A stretch of 64,000 nucleotides of DNA from Sulfolobus tengchongensis (GCF_036967215.1 NZ_CP146016.1:1392501-1456500); one strand, 5' to 3'. Numbered from the stretch's first letter, positions 17,976-28,213 are shown. Numbers and translations are program-made. The notes: generated by a model from the sequence alone, not told the origin.

Positions 17976-20258
17976 ATGTATATTGGAAGTCCGATTAAAA
18001 GGGTAGAGGATTTACGTTTTCTCACTGGTAAAGGTAGATTTATTGATGACATATATCTGCCTAATATGCTATACATGGCCGTAGTAAGGTCTAATTATGC
18101 GTGGGCTAAGTTCAAAATTGATTCTCATAGGGCTGAACAAAAGGGTTTTCGCGTCATAACATACGATGACGCTAAGGAATTCTCTAATTTACCTAATTTT
18201 TTCGTTCCTGATCCAAAAAAGGTTCCTAAGGAGTATATTCTAGCTAAAGAAGAGGCTAAATATTTTGGGGAGCCAATAGCTCTAGTATTAGGAAATGATA
18301 GATATGCAACATACGATGCCTTAGACTTAATTGACGTAGATTATGATCCTAGAGTCCCCATTATTGATCCCCTCAAAGCAATGGACATCAATTCCCCTAG
18401 GCTACATGGCGATCTAGATTCTAATGTTGTATACAGTGACGTTTTTGAATACGGAGAAGAGCCTAAGGAGTATGATGTTATTGAGAAAAAATTTAGATAT
18501 AATAGAATTTTGCCCTCCCCTATAGAGACTAACGGCGTTATAGCTGATTTCGATAAGGTTAGTGGTAACTTAACAGTTTACGCAAATACGCAAGTGCCAC
18601 AAGTTTTCAAGACAGCTTTGAGTATCATTTTCAATATTCCTAGATCTAAGGTTAGGATAATAGTACCGGATTCTGGGGGAGGGTTTGGGGGTAAAATTTT
18701 CCTTAAGCCCATAGCGATGACTACTTTGGCTTCAATTATAACTGGAAGACCAGTAAAGTATATTGAAACCAGATATGAGCATATGATATCAGCGATTCAC
18801 GGACCAGATAGGTATTATAACGCAAAGATATTGTACAAAGGTGATAATCTTTTAGGAATCGTAGTGGATTTAATAGAGGATTTTGGAGCGTATTTACATA
18901 CTTATCAGCCTTTACCTATTCTTAGGCAAATCTATCACTTAGTAGGTCCATATAAGATGAAGTACTTAAAGTTCAGAGTAAATGGAGTAGTTACGAATAA
19001 ACCGCCAACTGGACCATATAGAGGATTAGGAATTCCCCCAGCAGTATTGGTATTGGAAAATTTAGTGAAAGGCGTCTCTAAAGTAACTGGGATCAATGAT
19101 GTTGATCTTAGGGCTAGGAATTTCATTGATAAATTGCCATATGAGAGCATAACTGGTGCAATTTATGATAGCGGAAATTACAAGGAGGCGTTAAAGAAGC
19201 TAGTTAGTGAATTAGAGACTGTCAGAAAGGATAAGTATACTGGAATTGGAATTGCATTTGCGCTTGAGCCTGGATCCTCCTTAGCTTTTCAGACCCTAGT
19301 AGTTAACAAACCAAGGACACCTTACTATGAAGGAGTATATATGAGAATGGACAGTGGTGGAGATGTAACAGTATTTCTTTCCACTAATAGCATGGGTACT
19401 GGGCACGAGACTAGCATTTCCCAGGTTGTAGCAGATATTTTAGGGATTTCAATTGAGGATGTAAAGGTTATTTTAGGAGATACTGCAGGTCCTCCAGGTA
19501 CTGGCTTTTATGGTAGTAGGTTTTCCGTAGTTAGTATTTCTGCCGTTTACACTGCAGCCATTAAACTCAAGGAGAAAATGCGTGAATATTTAGCTAAAAT
19601 GTTTAATGTTGAAAAAGACGAGGTAAAGATAGAGAATGGAATAGTTAGAATAGGTGGAAAGACATTTAGTGTTAAAGAAGCAGCTAACATGATTTATAAT
19701 AGATCGTATTTAATCGGAGATGAAATGGGATTAGACGTTTCCGTTACTTTAAACTCATTTAACGTTAATACATCAGATGAAAAACGGAGAGTGAATTTCT
19801 CTACCACTTATGGGGTTAACGTACACGGTGTAGCTATTAGGGTTGATAAAGAGACTGGATTTATTGAAATACTGAAGTACGTAGTGTTAAGCGATTGTGG
19901 AACAATGATAAACCCAATGCTCGTAGATGGGCAACTCATGGGTGGTACAGCAATGGGCTTAGGTGCTTCGATATTAGAAAAAGTTGAGTATGACGAAAAC
20001 GGTATACCTAAACAGATGTCTTTTGGAGATTATTGGATTCCATCAGCGAAAGAAATGCCTAAATTCGAAATACTTCACATGGTAAGTCCATCACCGTTTA
20101 CTCCATTGGGAACTAAGGGAGTTGCTGAGGGAGGCGCTACTGTTCCTCCTGCTGCCATTATAAACGCTTTGGAAGATATCATTAAAAAGCCAATTAACTA
20201 TGTTGAAATACCAATAACTCCAGAGTACGTTCTAAAGTTAATTAATGACATGAATTGA
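17976..20258 (+). CDS. Molybdopterin hydroxylase large subunit (xanthine dehydrogenase/aldehyde oxidase family)
   Basis: The protein has 760 residues with the expected domains: an N-terminal domain starting IGSPIKRVEDLRFLTGKGRF, then molybdopterin cytosine dinucleotide-binding motifs (GGGFGGK, GPYRGLGIP, TGFYGSRFS) and the C-terminal GTKGVAEGGATVPPAAI with the catalytic Glu (about 718). Such subunits hydroxylate aldehydes, purines or aromatic acyl compounds. The usual FAD and [2Fe-2S] subunit genes are not beside it, so partners must be encoded elsewhere or replaced. It starts five bases after the acyl-CoA dehydrogenase and is probably in its operon. Substrate cannot be told from sequence. 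Confidence 0.88.
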   Translation: MYIGSPIKRVEDLRFLTGKGRFIDDIYLPNMLYMAVVRSNYAWAKFKIDSHRAEQKGFRVITYDDAKEFSNLPNFFVPDPKKVPKEYILAKEEAKYFGEPIALVLGNDRYATYDALDLIDVDYDPRVPIIDPLKAMDINSPRLHGDLDSNVVYSDVFEYGEEPKEYDVIEKKFRYNRILPSPIETNGVIADFDKVSGNLTVYANTQVPQVFKTALSIIFNIPRSKVRIIVPDSGGGFGGKIFLKPIAMTTLASIITGRPVKYIETRYEHMISAIHGPDRYYNAKILYKGDNLLGIVVDLIEDFGAYLHTYQPLPILRQIYHLVGPYKMKYLKFRVNGVVTNKPPTGPYRGLGIPPAVLVLENLVKGVSKVTGINDVDLRARNFIDKLPYESITGAIYDSGNYKEALKKLVSELETVRKDKYTGIGIAFALEPGSSLAFQTLVVNKPRTPYYEGVYMRMDSGGDVTVFLSTNSMGTGHETSISQVVADILGISIEDVKVILGDTAGPPGTGFYGSRFSVVSISAVYTAAIKLKEKMREYLAKMFNVEKDEVKIENGIVRIGGKTFSVKEAANMIYNRSYLIGDEMGLDVSVTLNSFNVNTSDEKRRVNFSTTYGVNVHGVAIRVDKETGFIEILKYVVLSDCGTMINPMLVDGQLMGGTAMGLGASILEKVEYDENGIPKQMSFGDYWIPSAKEMPKFEILHMVSPSPFTPLGTKGVAEGGATVPPAAIINALEDIIKKPINYVEIPITPEYVLKLINDMN

Positions 20259-20490
20259 TAATTGCCTTCAATATCTCCTCTTCTTTTCCCTTTCCCTTGC
20301 CCAGCGTTATGTTCTCTATTACCTCATTAATCAGTTGCCTTATCATCTCTTCATCCTCATTACAAAATCTATTTCTCATTTCAGTATCATTACTCAGTTT
20401 TTCTCTCACGAAACTCTCTATAGAGTCTTGTTCTATCACTTCTCTTATGAAGTTTCTCATTAATGCATATTTGTAAAAAGGAGTTTCCAT
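20242..20490 (-). CDS. Small acidic helical protein, unknown
   Basis: The protein has 82 residues, mostly helical and rich in Glu, Asn and Ile (NFIREVIEQDSIESFVREKL, MIRQLINEVIENI). The ATG at 20490 follows a TATA-like element (TTATATTGATATAAAA on the minus strand, near 20505-20520), consistent with a leaderless transcript. The end overlaps the hydroxylase gene by 17 bp. A plus-strand frame in the same place reads as hydrophobic repeats and is less credible. No family recognised. Confidence 0.5.
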   Translation of the reverse strand: METPFYKYALMRNFIREVIEQDSIESFVREKLSNDTEMRNRFCNEDEEMIRQLINEVIENITLGKGKGKEEEILKAIINSCH

Positions 20491-20557
20491 AGAAATTTGA
20501 TCATTTTATATCAATATAAAGCTAATGTTATTAACCTAGTTAACTAGAGATTAGTAT

Positions 20558-21748
20558 ATGGAAAGGAAATTAGGATTTATATTCGATCATGACAAATGCA
20601 TTATTTGCAATGCTTGTGTAGACGCCTGCAATAAGGCTTATGGCAACCTAAACTGGAGAAGCTTAATAGTAATGCCTTATGGCGAGAGTAAAACAGCGCT
20701 TTCAATAGCTTGCAACCATTGCGATAATCCAACATGCATGAAAGTATGCCCAGCTAATGCGATAGAGAAAAACGATATGGGAATTGTGAGAATAAGGGAG
20801 GACAAGTGTATAGGCTGTGGTTTCTGTACATGGGCTTGTCCATATGAGGCCTTGAAATTTAACGATATGGGAATTATGACCAAGTGCAATTTCTGTTATG
20901 ATAGACTTGTAGGAGGAAAGGGTATACCATATTGCGTTGAAGCTTGTCCTACAGGTGCGTTGTCTTTTGGATGGATAGAAAAAGGTGAAGCTAACGTAGA
21001 CTACCTTCCTCCTTCAGATATAACTAAGCCTAGGATTGTGATAAAGCAACCTGAAGCAAAGGAAAGCATTAGAGCAAACGTAACTCACACCAAAAGAGAG
21101 GATAACTATTTAGGGCTACTAGCTTTCACCATTGGAAGCGAATTTATCTTAGGTTATTCTCTTCTGAAATTGCCTTTCTGGGGTATCATAAGTGCTCTCA
21201 TTCTAATCGTATCCCTACTATTCTCTGTAAATCACGCTAAGAGAACTGATAGATTTTACAGAGTTATTTACAATTTGAAAACATCATGGCTTAGCAGAGA
21301 AGTACTTTTCTCCTCTCTAGCAATCTTATTTTACCTTCTAAGCATAGTTAACCCTCTATTTTACTATCTCGCTTTACTCTCGCTAACGATTGGGGTTATA
21401 TCTAGTATTATGATCTACATGTTGAAAGCGAGACCTTCGTGGTATAAAGCAGATACTCCAATTTCATTTGTAGGTAGTATCTTTACAATGTCATTACCAT
21501 TAGGATATTACTTTACACATAATATATTATTTATAATTCCGCTAATATTAATACTGGCAATAGAAATTGCTTCTAATCACACCAAGTTCAGATTAGGTTT
21601 TAACGCTGTTTCTATTGTAATTTCATTAATTTCTATCTTTATTCCTGAAATTATCATTATAAGTGAGATTATAAACATTATATCTGAAGTCGAACATAGA
21701 ATGGAATTTTATGAAAAAGTTATATACTACGGCCTACCTAAAGTTTAA
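20558..21748 (+). CDS. DmsB-DmsC fusion: four-cluster ferredoxin joined to a membrane anchor
   Basis: The protein has 396 residues. Residues 1-150 hold four cysteine groups of the DmsB/HybA type (CIICNACVDAC, CDNPTCMKVCP, CIGCGFCTWACP, CNFCYDR...CVEACP), which would bind four [4Fe-4S] clusters. From about 185 there are eight hydrophobic segments, with TSWLSREVLFSSLA, a typical DmsC-like loop. In bacteria these are two subunits; here one chain holds both. No Mo catalytic subunit of the DMSO reductase family is adjacent; the neighbours are the lone hydroxylase subunit upstream and porGDAB downstream. It may carry electrons between quinone and a cytoplasmic partner such as ferredoxin. Confidence 0.85.
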   Translation: MERKLGFIFDHDKCIICNACVDACNKAYGNLNWRSLIVMPYGESKTALSIACNHCDNPTCMKVCPANAIEKNDMGIVRIREDKCIGCGFCTWACPYEALKFNDMGIMTKCNFCYDRLVGGKGIPYCVEACPTGALSFGWIEKGEANVDYLPPSDITKPRIVIKQPEAKESIRANVTHTKREDNYLGLLAFTIGSEFILGYSLLKLPFWGIISALILIVSLLFSVNHAKRTDRFYRVIYNLKTSWLSREVLFSSLAILFYLLSIVNPLFYYLALLSLTIGVISSIMIYMLKARPSWYKADTPISFVGSIFTMSLPLGYYFTHNILFIIPLILILAIEIASNHTKFRLGFNAVSIVISLISIFIPEIIIISEIINIISEVEHRMEFYEKVIYYGLPKV

Positions 21749-21811
21749 ACATTTTTTATAGTTAGTTTTTTAAGTGATGAAGAGTATACAATTTAGATAG
21801 GTGGTCAATTA

Positions 21812-22369
21812 TTGCTCGAAATAAGATTCCACGGTAGAGGTGGACAAGGTGTAGTCACTGCTTCTCAATTGCTTGCTGAAGCAGCAGGTTACGAAAACCT
21901 TTACGCTTCTTCTTTTCCAATTTATGGGGCTGAAAGAAGAGGTGCGGAAATAGAGGCTTATTGTAGAATATCCGATACGCCAATTAGAGTTACTTCTCCA
22001 GTAGAGGAGCCCAATTATCTAGTCGTTATAGATAGCAGCCTCCTTAAACTGTCTAAAACCATTTTTAGAGGCTTAAAGGATAATTCCGTGATACTAGTCA
22101 ACTCTTCTTCTAAACCAGATCTTAATTGGAAAACCTTTCACGTTAACGCAACTAAAATAGCTAAGGATTTAGGTTTGATAAAGTCGGGATGGCCAATGGT
22201 TAATGTAATAATATTAGGAGCCTTGATAAAAGTTCTCGGAATTCCTTCATTTTCATCATTAGAAAAAGCAATAGAGGAGGAGTTTGAGGGGAAAGTAGCA
22301 GAACTTAACATAAAGGGAGCAAAAATGGCATATGAGCAGGTTAGTGGTGTAGAATATGTCACTGCTTGA
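21812..22369 (+). CDS. porG: 2-oxoacid:ferredoxin oxidoreductase, gamma subunit
   Basis: The protein has 185 residues. The signature GRGGQGVVTA at 8-17 and SFPIYGAERRGAE near 34 are diagnostic of PorG. The start is a TTG at 21812, preceded by the Shine-Dalgarno GGTGG; no ATG fits. First gene of porG-porD-porA-porB, the four-subunit type that oxidises pyruvate or a related 2-oxoacid to acyl-CoA and CO2 while reducing ferredoxin. The oxoacid preference is not clear from sequence. It overlaps porD by 14 bp. Confidence 0.93.
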   Translation: MLEIRFHGRGGQGVVTASQLLAEAAGYENLYASSFPIYGAERRGAEIEAYCRISDTPIRVTSPVEEPNYLVVIDSSLLKLSKTIFRGLKDNSVILVNSSSKPDLNWKTFHVNATKIAKDLGLIKSGWPMVNVIILGALIKVLGIPSFSSLEKAIEEEFEGKVAELNIKGAKMAYEQVSGVEYVTA

Positions 22370-22619
22370 TTATCAATACTTTCCAGTTAGCAGACCTAAT
22401 AAAGGAGCAGGAGGGAAAACAGGAGCATGGAGGATAGTAAAGCCAATTGTAGATTACAATAAATGTATAGGATGTAAAGCGTGTTTCATGTTTTGCCCAG
22501 AAGCTACAATAATACCTAACAATGGAAAAATAAAGATTGACTATGAATACTGCAAAGGCTGTGGAGTTTGTGCAAACGTTTGTCCAGTTAAAGCCATAAA
22601 CATGGTGAGCGAACAATGA
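22356..22619 (+). CDS. porD: 2-oxoacid:ferredoxin oxidoreductase, delta (ferredoxin) subunit
   Basis: The protein has 87 residues with two [4Fe-4S] motifs: CIGCKACFMFCPE and CKGCGVCANVCPV. The N-terminal PVSRPNKGAGGKTGAWRIVK is typical of PorD, which links the catalytic clusters to external ferredoxin. The start lies inside the end of porG after a GTGG Shine-Dalgarno, and the stop overlaps porA (ATGA at 22616-22619), so translation is coupled. Confidence 0.93.
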   Translation: MSLLDYQYFPVSRPNKGAGGKTGAWRIVKPIVDYNKCIGCKACFMFCPEATIIPNNGKIKIDYEYCKGCGVCANVCPVKAINMVSEQ

Positions 22620-23818
22620 TGAGGAAAATAATTTCTGGGAACGAGGCCGTAGCTTTAGGAGTTAAATTAGCGAGGGTAGGAGTTACTGGAATCTATCCAA
22701 TAACCCCTCAGACAACAATAATAGAGAAATTAGCTGAAATGAAAGCAAAGGGAGAAATTGACACTGAAATAGTGAGAGTAGAGAGCGAGCATTCAGCTAT
22801 GGCGGCTACATTTGGCGCTGCATTAGCAGGAGTTAGAGCATTTACTGCTACCGCATCTCAAGGTTTACTCTACATGCATGAAATGATTTGGTGGGTGGCA
22901 GGAAGTAGAGTGCCCGTGGTAATGGTAGTAGGTACAAGAGCAGTAGGAGCTCCATGGAATATTTGGAACGAACATACTGACTTCACCAGCGAAAGAGATA
23001 GTGGATGGATAATGGCGTTTGCAAGTAACCCTCAAGAGGCGTTAGATTTAACCATACAAGCGTTTAGGATTTCAGAGGATGAGAGAGTCTTCTTACCAAT
23101 GATGATAGGTATGGATGGTTTCATTCTATCTCATACTAAAACTAACGTATTAATACCAGATCAAGATCAAATAGATGGATTCTTACCTCCTAGAAGGCAA
23201 CCATACGTTATTGATCCAGAGGATCCATTGGGTATGGGTAACGTTTTCCCTCCAGAAGGATATATGAGACTAAGGGAGTCAATAGATTCATCCTTAAGGA
23301 ACTCAGAGGACGTAATTCGGGAAATAGGAAGAGAGTATAGCAAAAAGATAAATCCATTAGGAGATTATTCAACGTTAAACGTTTCGTATAAGTTAGATGA
23401 CGCTGACTACGCAGTAGTAGCGATGGGAGCATGGGCTGGAGATGCTATGGAAGCTATAGATGTATTAAGGGAAAAGGGAATAAGAATAGGTCTGTTGAGG
23501 ATAAGATATCTGAGACCTTGGAGTGAGAAAGAAATAAGAGAAGCATTAAAGGATAAAAAAGGTGTCTTAGTATTGGATAGGAGTACGAGCTTTGGTAGAT
23601 ATGGCGGTCCTCTATATGTTGAAATAAAATCAACAGTCTCAGATATTATACCTTCAATAAAAGGCGTAGTAAGCGGGTTAGGTGGTGTTACTGTTACTAA
23701 GAACGATCTAGTGTACTTATTTAATAAATTTGTAGAAGGAATGAGAGAAGACGTAATTTGGTATTATCCTAAAGAGGTGGGAAAAGTTGAGCTTAGGACT
23801 CCGAGGGATATTGAATAA
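22616..23818 (+). CDS. porA: 2-oxoacid:ferredoxin oxidoreductase, alpha subunit
   Basis: The protein has 400 residues. The N-terminal pyrimidine-binding domain of the thiamine pyrophosphate site shows GVTGIYPITPQT and VESEHSAMAATFGAALAG with the conserved Glu. The C-terminal half includes AVVAMGAWAGDAMEAIDVLR and VLVLDRSTSFGRYGG. It pairs with PorB to form the active site. A Shine-Dalgarno GGTGAG lies nine bases before the first ATG. The end overlaps porB by 32 bp. Confidence 0.93.
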   Translation: MMRKIISGNEAVALGVKLARVGVTGIYPITPQTTIIEKLAEMKAKGEIDTEIVRVESEHSAMAATFGAALAGVRAFTATASQGLLYMHEMIWWVAGSRVPVVMVVGTRAVGAPWNIWNEHTDFTSERDSGWIMAFASNPQEALDLTIQAFRISEDERVFLPMMIGMDGFILSHTKTNVLIPDQDQIDGFLPPRRQPYVIDPEDPLGMGNVFPPEGYMRLRESIDSSLRNSEDVIREIGREYSKKINPLGDYSTLNVSYKLDDADYAVVAMGAWAGDAMEAIDVLREKGIRIGLLRIRYLRPWSEKEIREALKDKKGVLVLDRSTSFGRYGGPLYVEIKSTVSDIIPSIKGVVSGLGGVTVTKNDLVYLFNKFVEGMREDVIWYYPKEVGKVELRTPRDIE

Positions 23819-24677
23819 GCATAATGCTATACTGTCTGGTACTTCAGCCTGTCCAGGATGTCCAGAAAATATGGCAATGCGAATGCTAGGAATGGGATTG
23901 GGAAAGGATGTTGTCTTAGTAGTAGTAGCTGGATGCTCTTCAATAATACAAGGTAATGCCCCATACAACGCTTATAATTTTCCAACAGTTAATGTTGCTT
24001 TCGCAGCAGGTCCTGCCACAGCATCAGGCTTAGCAAGAGCATATAAACAAAGGGGGAAAAACGTAACAGTAGTAGTTTGGGCTGGTGATGGTGGAACAGC
24101 GGATATAGGATTTGCCTCATTAAGTGGAGCAGCAGAGAGAAACGAAAATATACTTTATCTATGCGTTGATAATGAGGCTTATATGAACAGTGGAGGTCAA
24201 AGAAGTGGTTCTACGCCATTTGGTGCTATCACAAGTACCACACCAGAAGGGAAAAAGGAAAATAAGAAGAACTTACCATTTCTTATGATAGCCCATAATG
24301 TACCTTATGTGGCTACAGCATCTGTAGGATATCCACATGACTACATAGAGAAACTAAAGAGAGCTAAGCAAATTGATGGATTCAAATACCTTCATGTCCT
24401 AACACCAGATCCTTATGGATGGTTATTTGACCCATCAAAGACTGTTGAGGTTGCTAAGTTAGCAGTACAAACATGTTATTGGCCACTTTTCGAATACATT
24501 AATGGAAAACTGGAGATCAGTTCAGAAAGTTTACATTGTCTCGATAAAAGAACTAGAAGGCCCATAAGAGATTTTCTAAGCATACAGGGTAGGTTTAAGA
24601 AATTGAGCGAGGAACAAATCAAGGTTTTAGAACAATATGTGGATAGTATGTGGGAGAAACTAAAGTCGATGCTTTAG
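23787..24677 (+). CDS. porB: 2-oxoacid:ferredoxin oxidoreductase, beta subunit
   Basis: The protein has 296 residues. Two of the cluster cysteines are in [10 protein letters not shown] (20-28) and one in AGCSS (near 50); the thiamine pyrophosphate motif is [20 protein letters not shown] (100-119), followed by [12 protein letters not shown]. The start is uncertain: a TTG at 23787 with GAGGTGGGA ahead of it, or a TTG at 23811 with GAGGGA ahead. Both lie inside the end of porA. The 3' end overlaps the glycosyltransferase gene by 4 bp in convergent orientation. Confidence 0.92.
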   Translation: MSLGLRGILNKHNAILSGTSACPGCPENMAMRMLGMGLGKDVVLVVVAGCSSIIQGNAPYNAYNFPTVNVAFAAGPATASGLARAYKQRGKNVTVVVWAGDGGTADIGFASLSGAAERNENILYLCVDNEAYMNSGGQRSGSTPFGAITSTTPEGKKENKKNLPFLMIAHNVPYVATASVGYPHDYIEKLKRAKQIDGFKYLHVLTPDPYGWLFDPSKTVEVAKLAVQTCYWPLFEYINGKLEISSESLHCLDKRTRRPIRDFLSIQGRFKKLSEEQIKVLEQYVDSMWEKLKSML

Positions 24678-25990
24678 ACCTTCTTATATTCCTCTGATGC
24701 TATTTCGAAAGCCTCTTTTAATTCATTTATCGCATTACTTACCGAGCACCTCTTAGCAGTCTCTTTTCCTAAGGATCCAACTTTCGCGTCCTTTAACGCC
24801 AATTTAAGCTTTTCAGCCAACTCTTCGACGTTCCCCGACTTAAATACGTATCCGTTCCCTCCTTCTATTATTAATTCACTTACCCCAGCACCACTACTGA
24901 CAACTGCAGGCTTGCCATATAACCAACCTTCACATACTGCCAAACCAAATCCTTCTATTCTTGAAGGTAAGAGCACCACATCAGCTCTTTGATATAATGC
25001 AAACAACTCCTCATCTGGTACATAACCCGTGAATATTACCTTATCCTCTACTTTTAAATTTCTAGAGATCTCCCTCAATTTATTCACCCAAATACTACCT
25101 TTGTCATGACCTAATGTTTTACTCGTAAAACTGCCATCACCAGCTAATACTAACTTAGCGTCTATATTCTTCATAGCCATTATTGCTAAATCTTGACTTT
25201 TCATGGGATCCATTCTCGCAACTACCAAGATAACCTTATCATCGCTCTTTATCCCGTACTTGTCTTCTACGTACTGTATTTTCTCTCTTCCCACTGTTTT
25301 ATATGCAGACGGATCTACAAATGGATAAATCTGTTTGACCTTAACCTTAGCACCGACCCTCACTAAGCCCTCTAAATCCCTCTTAGTACTAAATATGACT
25401 AAATCAAAACCTTCAAACGACTTGATTAAGAATTCCCTTAATTTCTTACTCAAGTTTTCGGGGACAAATGGTATGTGATACCACAGAACAGCAGGTGCAG
25501 AAGGACCAATTATTCCACCAACTAACAGCTGTTGGAAGTCATTTATGAAGTAAATATCTGTATCCTTGTAGAATTCTAAAAGCTTCTGAGCAGATAACCA
25601 ATTGTAATTAGCATATGCAATATATTCTTGTCCAACAATTTCGTATTTGCCTAGACCGTGACTCTCATTATATATCCCCTCCTTAAACCTAGTATAGTTC
25701 GCTAAGGATTTGGGATCCAAATCTACAAAGTGAACTTCAGAATCTCCCATCTTTACGGATGGAGGATAACCTGGACCCAAAGAAACCCATCTAGTCTTTC
25801 CAAAGAACCTAGCGTCAATAAGGCTGAGCATCATTTTAGCTACCCCACCTACTGAAATGTGATAATCCTCATTGCTAAGTAAGCTGAGATCTATAGGTGG
25901 CTCTAAGTACCCGTATTTCTCTAGAAGGTCTTTATACGTTAATGTGAATCTGATTGGTGGTGTTTGAGTATTAATAGAAACGCTTGACAT
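24674..25990 (-). CDS. GT4-family glycosyltransferase (possible trehalose synthase-like)
   Basis: The protein has 438 residues of GT-B fold. The N-terminal domain has HISVGGVAK and [14 protein letters not shown]; the C-terminal domain has [15 protein letters not shown] and the E-x7-E motif EGFGLAVCE (346-354) that holds the nucleotide-sugar donor. GT4 enzymes keep the anomeric configuration. The layout, in particular the conserved WYHIPF segment, resembles TreT-type trehalose glycosyltransferring synthases, and the next gene is a GH15 enzyme that may act on trehalose or starch, so a role in trehalose or glycogen metabolism is a reasonable inference. Single gene, divergent from the GH15 gene. 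Confidence 0.75.
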   Translation of the reverse strand: MSSVSINTQTPPIRFTLTYKDLLEKYGYLEPPIDLSLLSNEDYHISVGGVAKMMLSLIDARFFGKTRWVSLGPGYPPSVKMGDSEVHFVDLDPKSLANYTRFKEGIYNESHGLGKYEIVGQEYIAYANYNWLSAQKLLEFYKDTDIYFINDFQQLLVGGIIGPSAPAVLWYHIPFVPENLSKKLREFLIKSFEGFDLVIFSTKRDLEGLVRVGAKVKVKQIYPFVDPSAYKTVGREKIQYVEDKYGIKSDDKVILVVARMDPMKSQDLAIMAMKNIDAKLVLAGDGSFTSKTLGHDKGSIWVNKLREISRNLKVEDKVIFTGYVPDEELFALYQRADVVLLPSRIEGFGLAVCEGWLYGKPAVVSSGAGVSELIIEGGNGYVFKSGNVEELAEKLKLALKDAKVGSLGKETAKRCSVSNAINELKEAFEIASEEYKKV

Positions 25991-26458
25991 ACTATTAACT
26001 TACCCGTTTCAATCATATATATTTAACTCGGTAATTAGGGTACCTCATACGTTTTTAGTTACAATCACCCTGTTGTCCAATATCTCTCGCATTCAATCTA
26101 CATAGAGGCTAGCGTAAAGACCTTCTGGATTAAATAGAATGCAATAATCTTTCTCGATAATAATTACCATCATTCTAAAAAGAAGGCTATATAGTGCAAT
26201 TATCAGCTATTTGACTTTCTCCTTATAAGGAACTTCATCGTTTGCACATAAAATAATTTTACATCTTTCAAGATTTTACGAGTTTCGTAAAACGTGACTA
26301 CGTACTCTTGCTAAGAAATATCGGGAACTTCTTTTATAATATTCAATTTTGAAGAAAAGTGTGAGTACTCAAATTAGTTATACTGGTTAATTCGTGTCAT
26401 TGTAACTGTTATTCTCAAACAAGGCTAAACTTTTTAGGAAATAATCTTTACTAATATC
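25991..26458. other. Divergent intergenic region, 468 bp
   Basis: It lies between the glycosyltransferase and GH15 genes and must hold both promoters. AAACTTTTTAGGAAATAA (26426-26443) is placed to be the promoter of a leaderless GH15 transcript. I see no ORF of quality, tRNA or long repeat; the length allows an unrecognised small RNA or a decayed gene. Confidence 0.4.
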
Positions 26459-28213
26459 GTGATAAAATATTACGAATTTCTCTCAAACGGAATTACCTCG
26501 GCGTTAATAAAGGAGGGTAGCGTAGAGTGGTTACCATTACCCAGATTCGATTCTCCATCAATATTTACAAAAATATTAGATGAGGAAAGAGGAGGGTATT
26601 TCAATATTACCCCTTTGGACAGCAGTTACGAAATCATCTATGAAGACTATATCCAAAATACCTTAGTATTAAGAACAGTGTTCAAAACTGAGAAAGGCAA
26701 AGCGGAGATAATTGACTTTATACCCCTTTCCCTATCGGGAATTATAAGGATTTATGAAAGCGATATAGATCTTAAGGTTAGCATAAAACCGTTCTTTGAA
26801 TATGGCCTAATATCACCTGCAATAATTAGAGCTAAGAGGGGTTTGATATTCAAAAACCCTAAATCAAAAGAGGGAGTCGAAATACTAATAGGTGGGGAAT
26901 ACGAACCTTTAGACGACACTGAATTCTCACTGAAGAAAGGTAAAGGATACGTATACTTACTTTACTCGAAAGATCTTAGATATGGATTATTTAGCAATAA
27001 AGGTTTCGTATACTCTGACCCATATGAAGCTATGAATAAGGCGATATCGTATTGGAGAAGAAGATTGGAAAGAGCGAGAAAGGTCAATAACTATGAAGAG
27101 GCATATTACAGATCCCTATTGGTATTATTAGGCTTAATATACGAACCTTCTGGCGGTATTATCGCATCTCCTACTACCTCACTTCCAGAAGTAATTGGTG
27201 GTAATAGAAACTGGGATTACAGATATGTGTGGATTAGAGATGCTTCATACTCAGCTGAGGCATTAATAAAAGCAGGATTATTGAGTAAAGCTAGAGATGT
27301 TTTGAGTTTTCTCACTTCCATGGTAGATCCCTCGTCCAAGAGTTTTGATCATCCTCTCTATACCATTGATGGTACTGCTCCTCCTGCAGAGGAAATTCTA
27401 GATTGGCTTAAGGGTCACAAAAAGTCATTTCCAGTTAGAGTTGGTAATGCAGCCTATATGCAGATTCAAATGGACGTTGAAGGAGCCTATATGAACGCAT
27501 TATATGAATATTACAAAAGCAGTAAAGATGTGAACTACATTAACGATAACTGGTGGGCAATAGAGGCAATAGCTGAATGGACTAAAAAGAGCTGGAAATC
27601 AAAGAGTACTGATCTATGGGAACAGAGAGGAGTGGAAGAGCACTTCACACACACTAAAGTAATGAATTGGGTAGCGTTAGATAGAGCAAGTAAACTTAGC
27701 GTGGAATTGGGATATAAAAAAGAGGCTGAGGAGTGGGGTAGAATAGCGGAGGAAATTAGGAATGACATCATGAATAACGGTTATTCAGAAAAGTTAGGGC
27801 ACTTTGTCAGATATTATGGCAGTAGCGAAGTGGACTCCGCCTTACTAACATTGCCACTATATGGCTTTATAGATTCTAAGGATCCCAGATTCCTAAGAAC
27901 GTTAAAAGTCATAGAGAACGAGTTAATGGTCTCAGAGGGTTTGCTGTTGAGGTATAAGGACGATTTTCTGGGAAGCGTTAAACATCCATTTACTTTAGTT
28001 TCCACATGGTTAGCTAGGGTTTACATAAGGTTAGGTGAGATAGATAAGGCTAAGAAGGTTATTGAAAGGTTAATTAACTGTTCCACTTCGTCCTTATTAT
28101 TAGCAGAGCACGTAGATCAAAATACGTGTGAGCCCAGAGGTAATTTCCCTCAAGCTTTTCCTCATGCGGGATTAGCAATTGCCATAGTGGAATTAGAGGA
28201 AAGGTATAAATGA
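26459..28213 (+). CDS. GH15 glucoamylase/trehalase-family glycoside hydrolase
   Basis: The protein has 584 residues with the archaeal GH15 layout: an N-terminal beta-sandwich (1-220) and a catalytic (alpha/alpha)6 barrel. Marker segments are NWDYRYVWIRDASY, LWEQRGVEEHFTHTKVMNWV with the likely general acid Glu388, and LLAEHVDQNTCEPRG with the likely general base near Glu550. Family members release glucose from maltose, dextrins or trehalose; archaeal GH15 trehalases are known in Sulfolobus relatives, so either activity is possible. The GTG start at 26459 fits a leaderless transcript. No signal peptide is seen, so it is cytoplasmic. The stop overlaps the next gene (ATGA). Confidence 0.9.
   Translation: MIKYYEFLSNGITSALIKEGSVEWLPLPRFDSPSIFTKILDEERGGYFNITPLDSSYEIIYEDYIQNTLVLRTVFKTEKGKAEIIDFIPLSLSGIIRIYESDIDLKVSIKPFFEYGLISPAIIRAKRGLIFKNPKSKEGVEILIGGEYEPLDDTEFSLKKGKGYVYLLYSKDLRYGLFSNKGFVYSDPYEAMNKAISYWRRRLERARKVNNYEEAYYRSLLVLLGLIYEPSGGIIASPTTSLPEVIGGNRNWDYRYVWIRDASYSAEALIKAGLLSKARDVLSFLTSMVDPSSKSFDHPLYTIDGTAPPAEEILDWLKGHKKSFPVRVGNAAYMQIQMDVEGAYMNALYEYYKSSKDVNYINDNWWAIEAIAEWTKKSWKSKSTDLWEQRGVEEHFTHTKVMNWVALDRASKLSVELGYKKEAEEWGRIAEEIRNDIMNNGYSEKLGHFVRYYGSSEVDSALLTLPLYGFIDSKDPRFLRTLKVIENELMVSEGLLLRYKDDFLGSVKHPFTLVSTWLARVYIRLGEIDKAKKVIERLINCSTSSLLLAEHVDQNTCEPRGNFPQAFPHAGLAIAIVELEERYK

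Noticed and set aside
20255-20476. Plus-strand frame of 73 codons after the molybdopterin hydroxylase
   Set aside because: Its Ser/Leu/Ile-rich content is what the reverse of the helical minus-strand gene gives; the minus-strand frame has a TATA box.
22359-22616. Minus-strand frame opposite porD
   Set aside because: porD has two clear ferredoxin motifs, so the opposite frame is a shadow.
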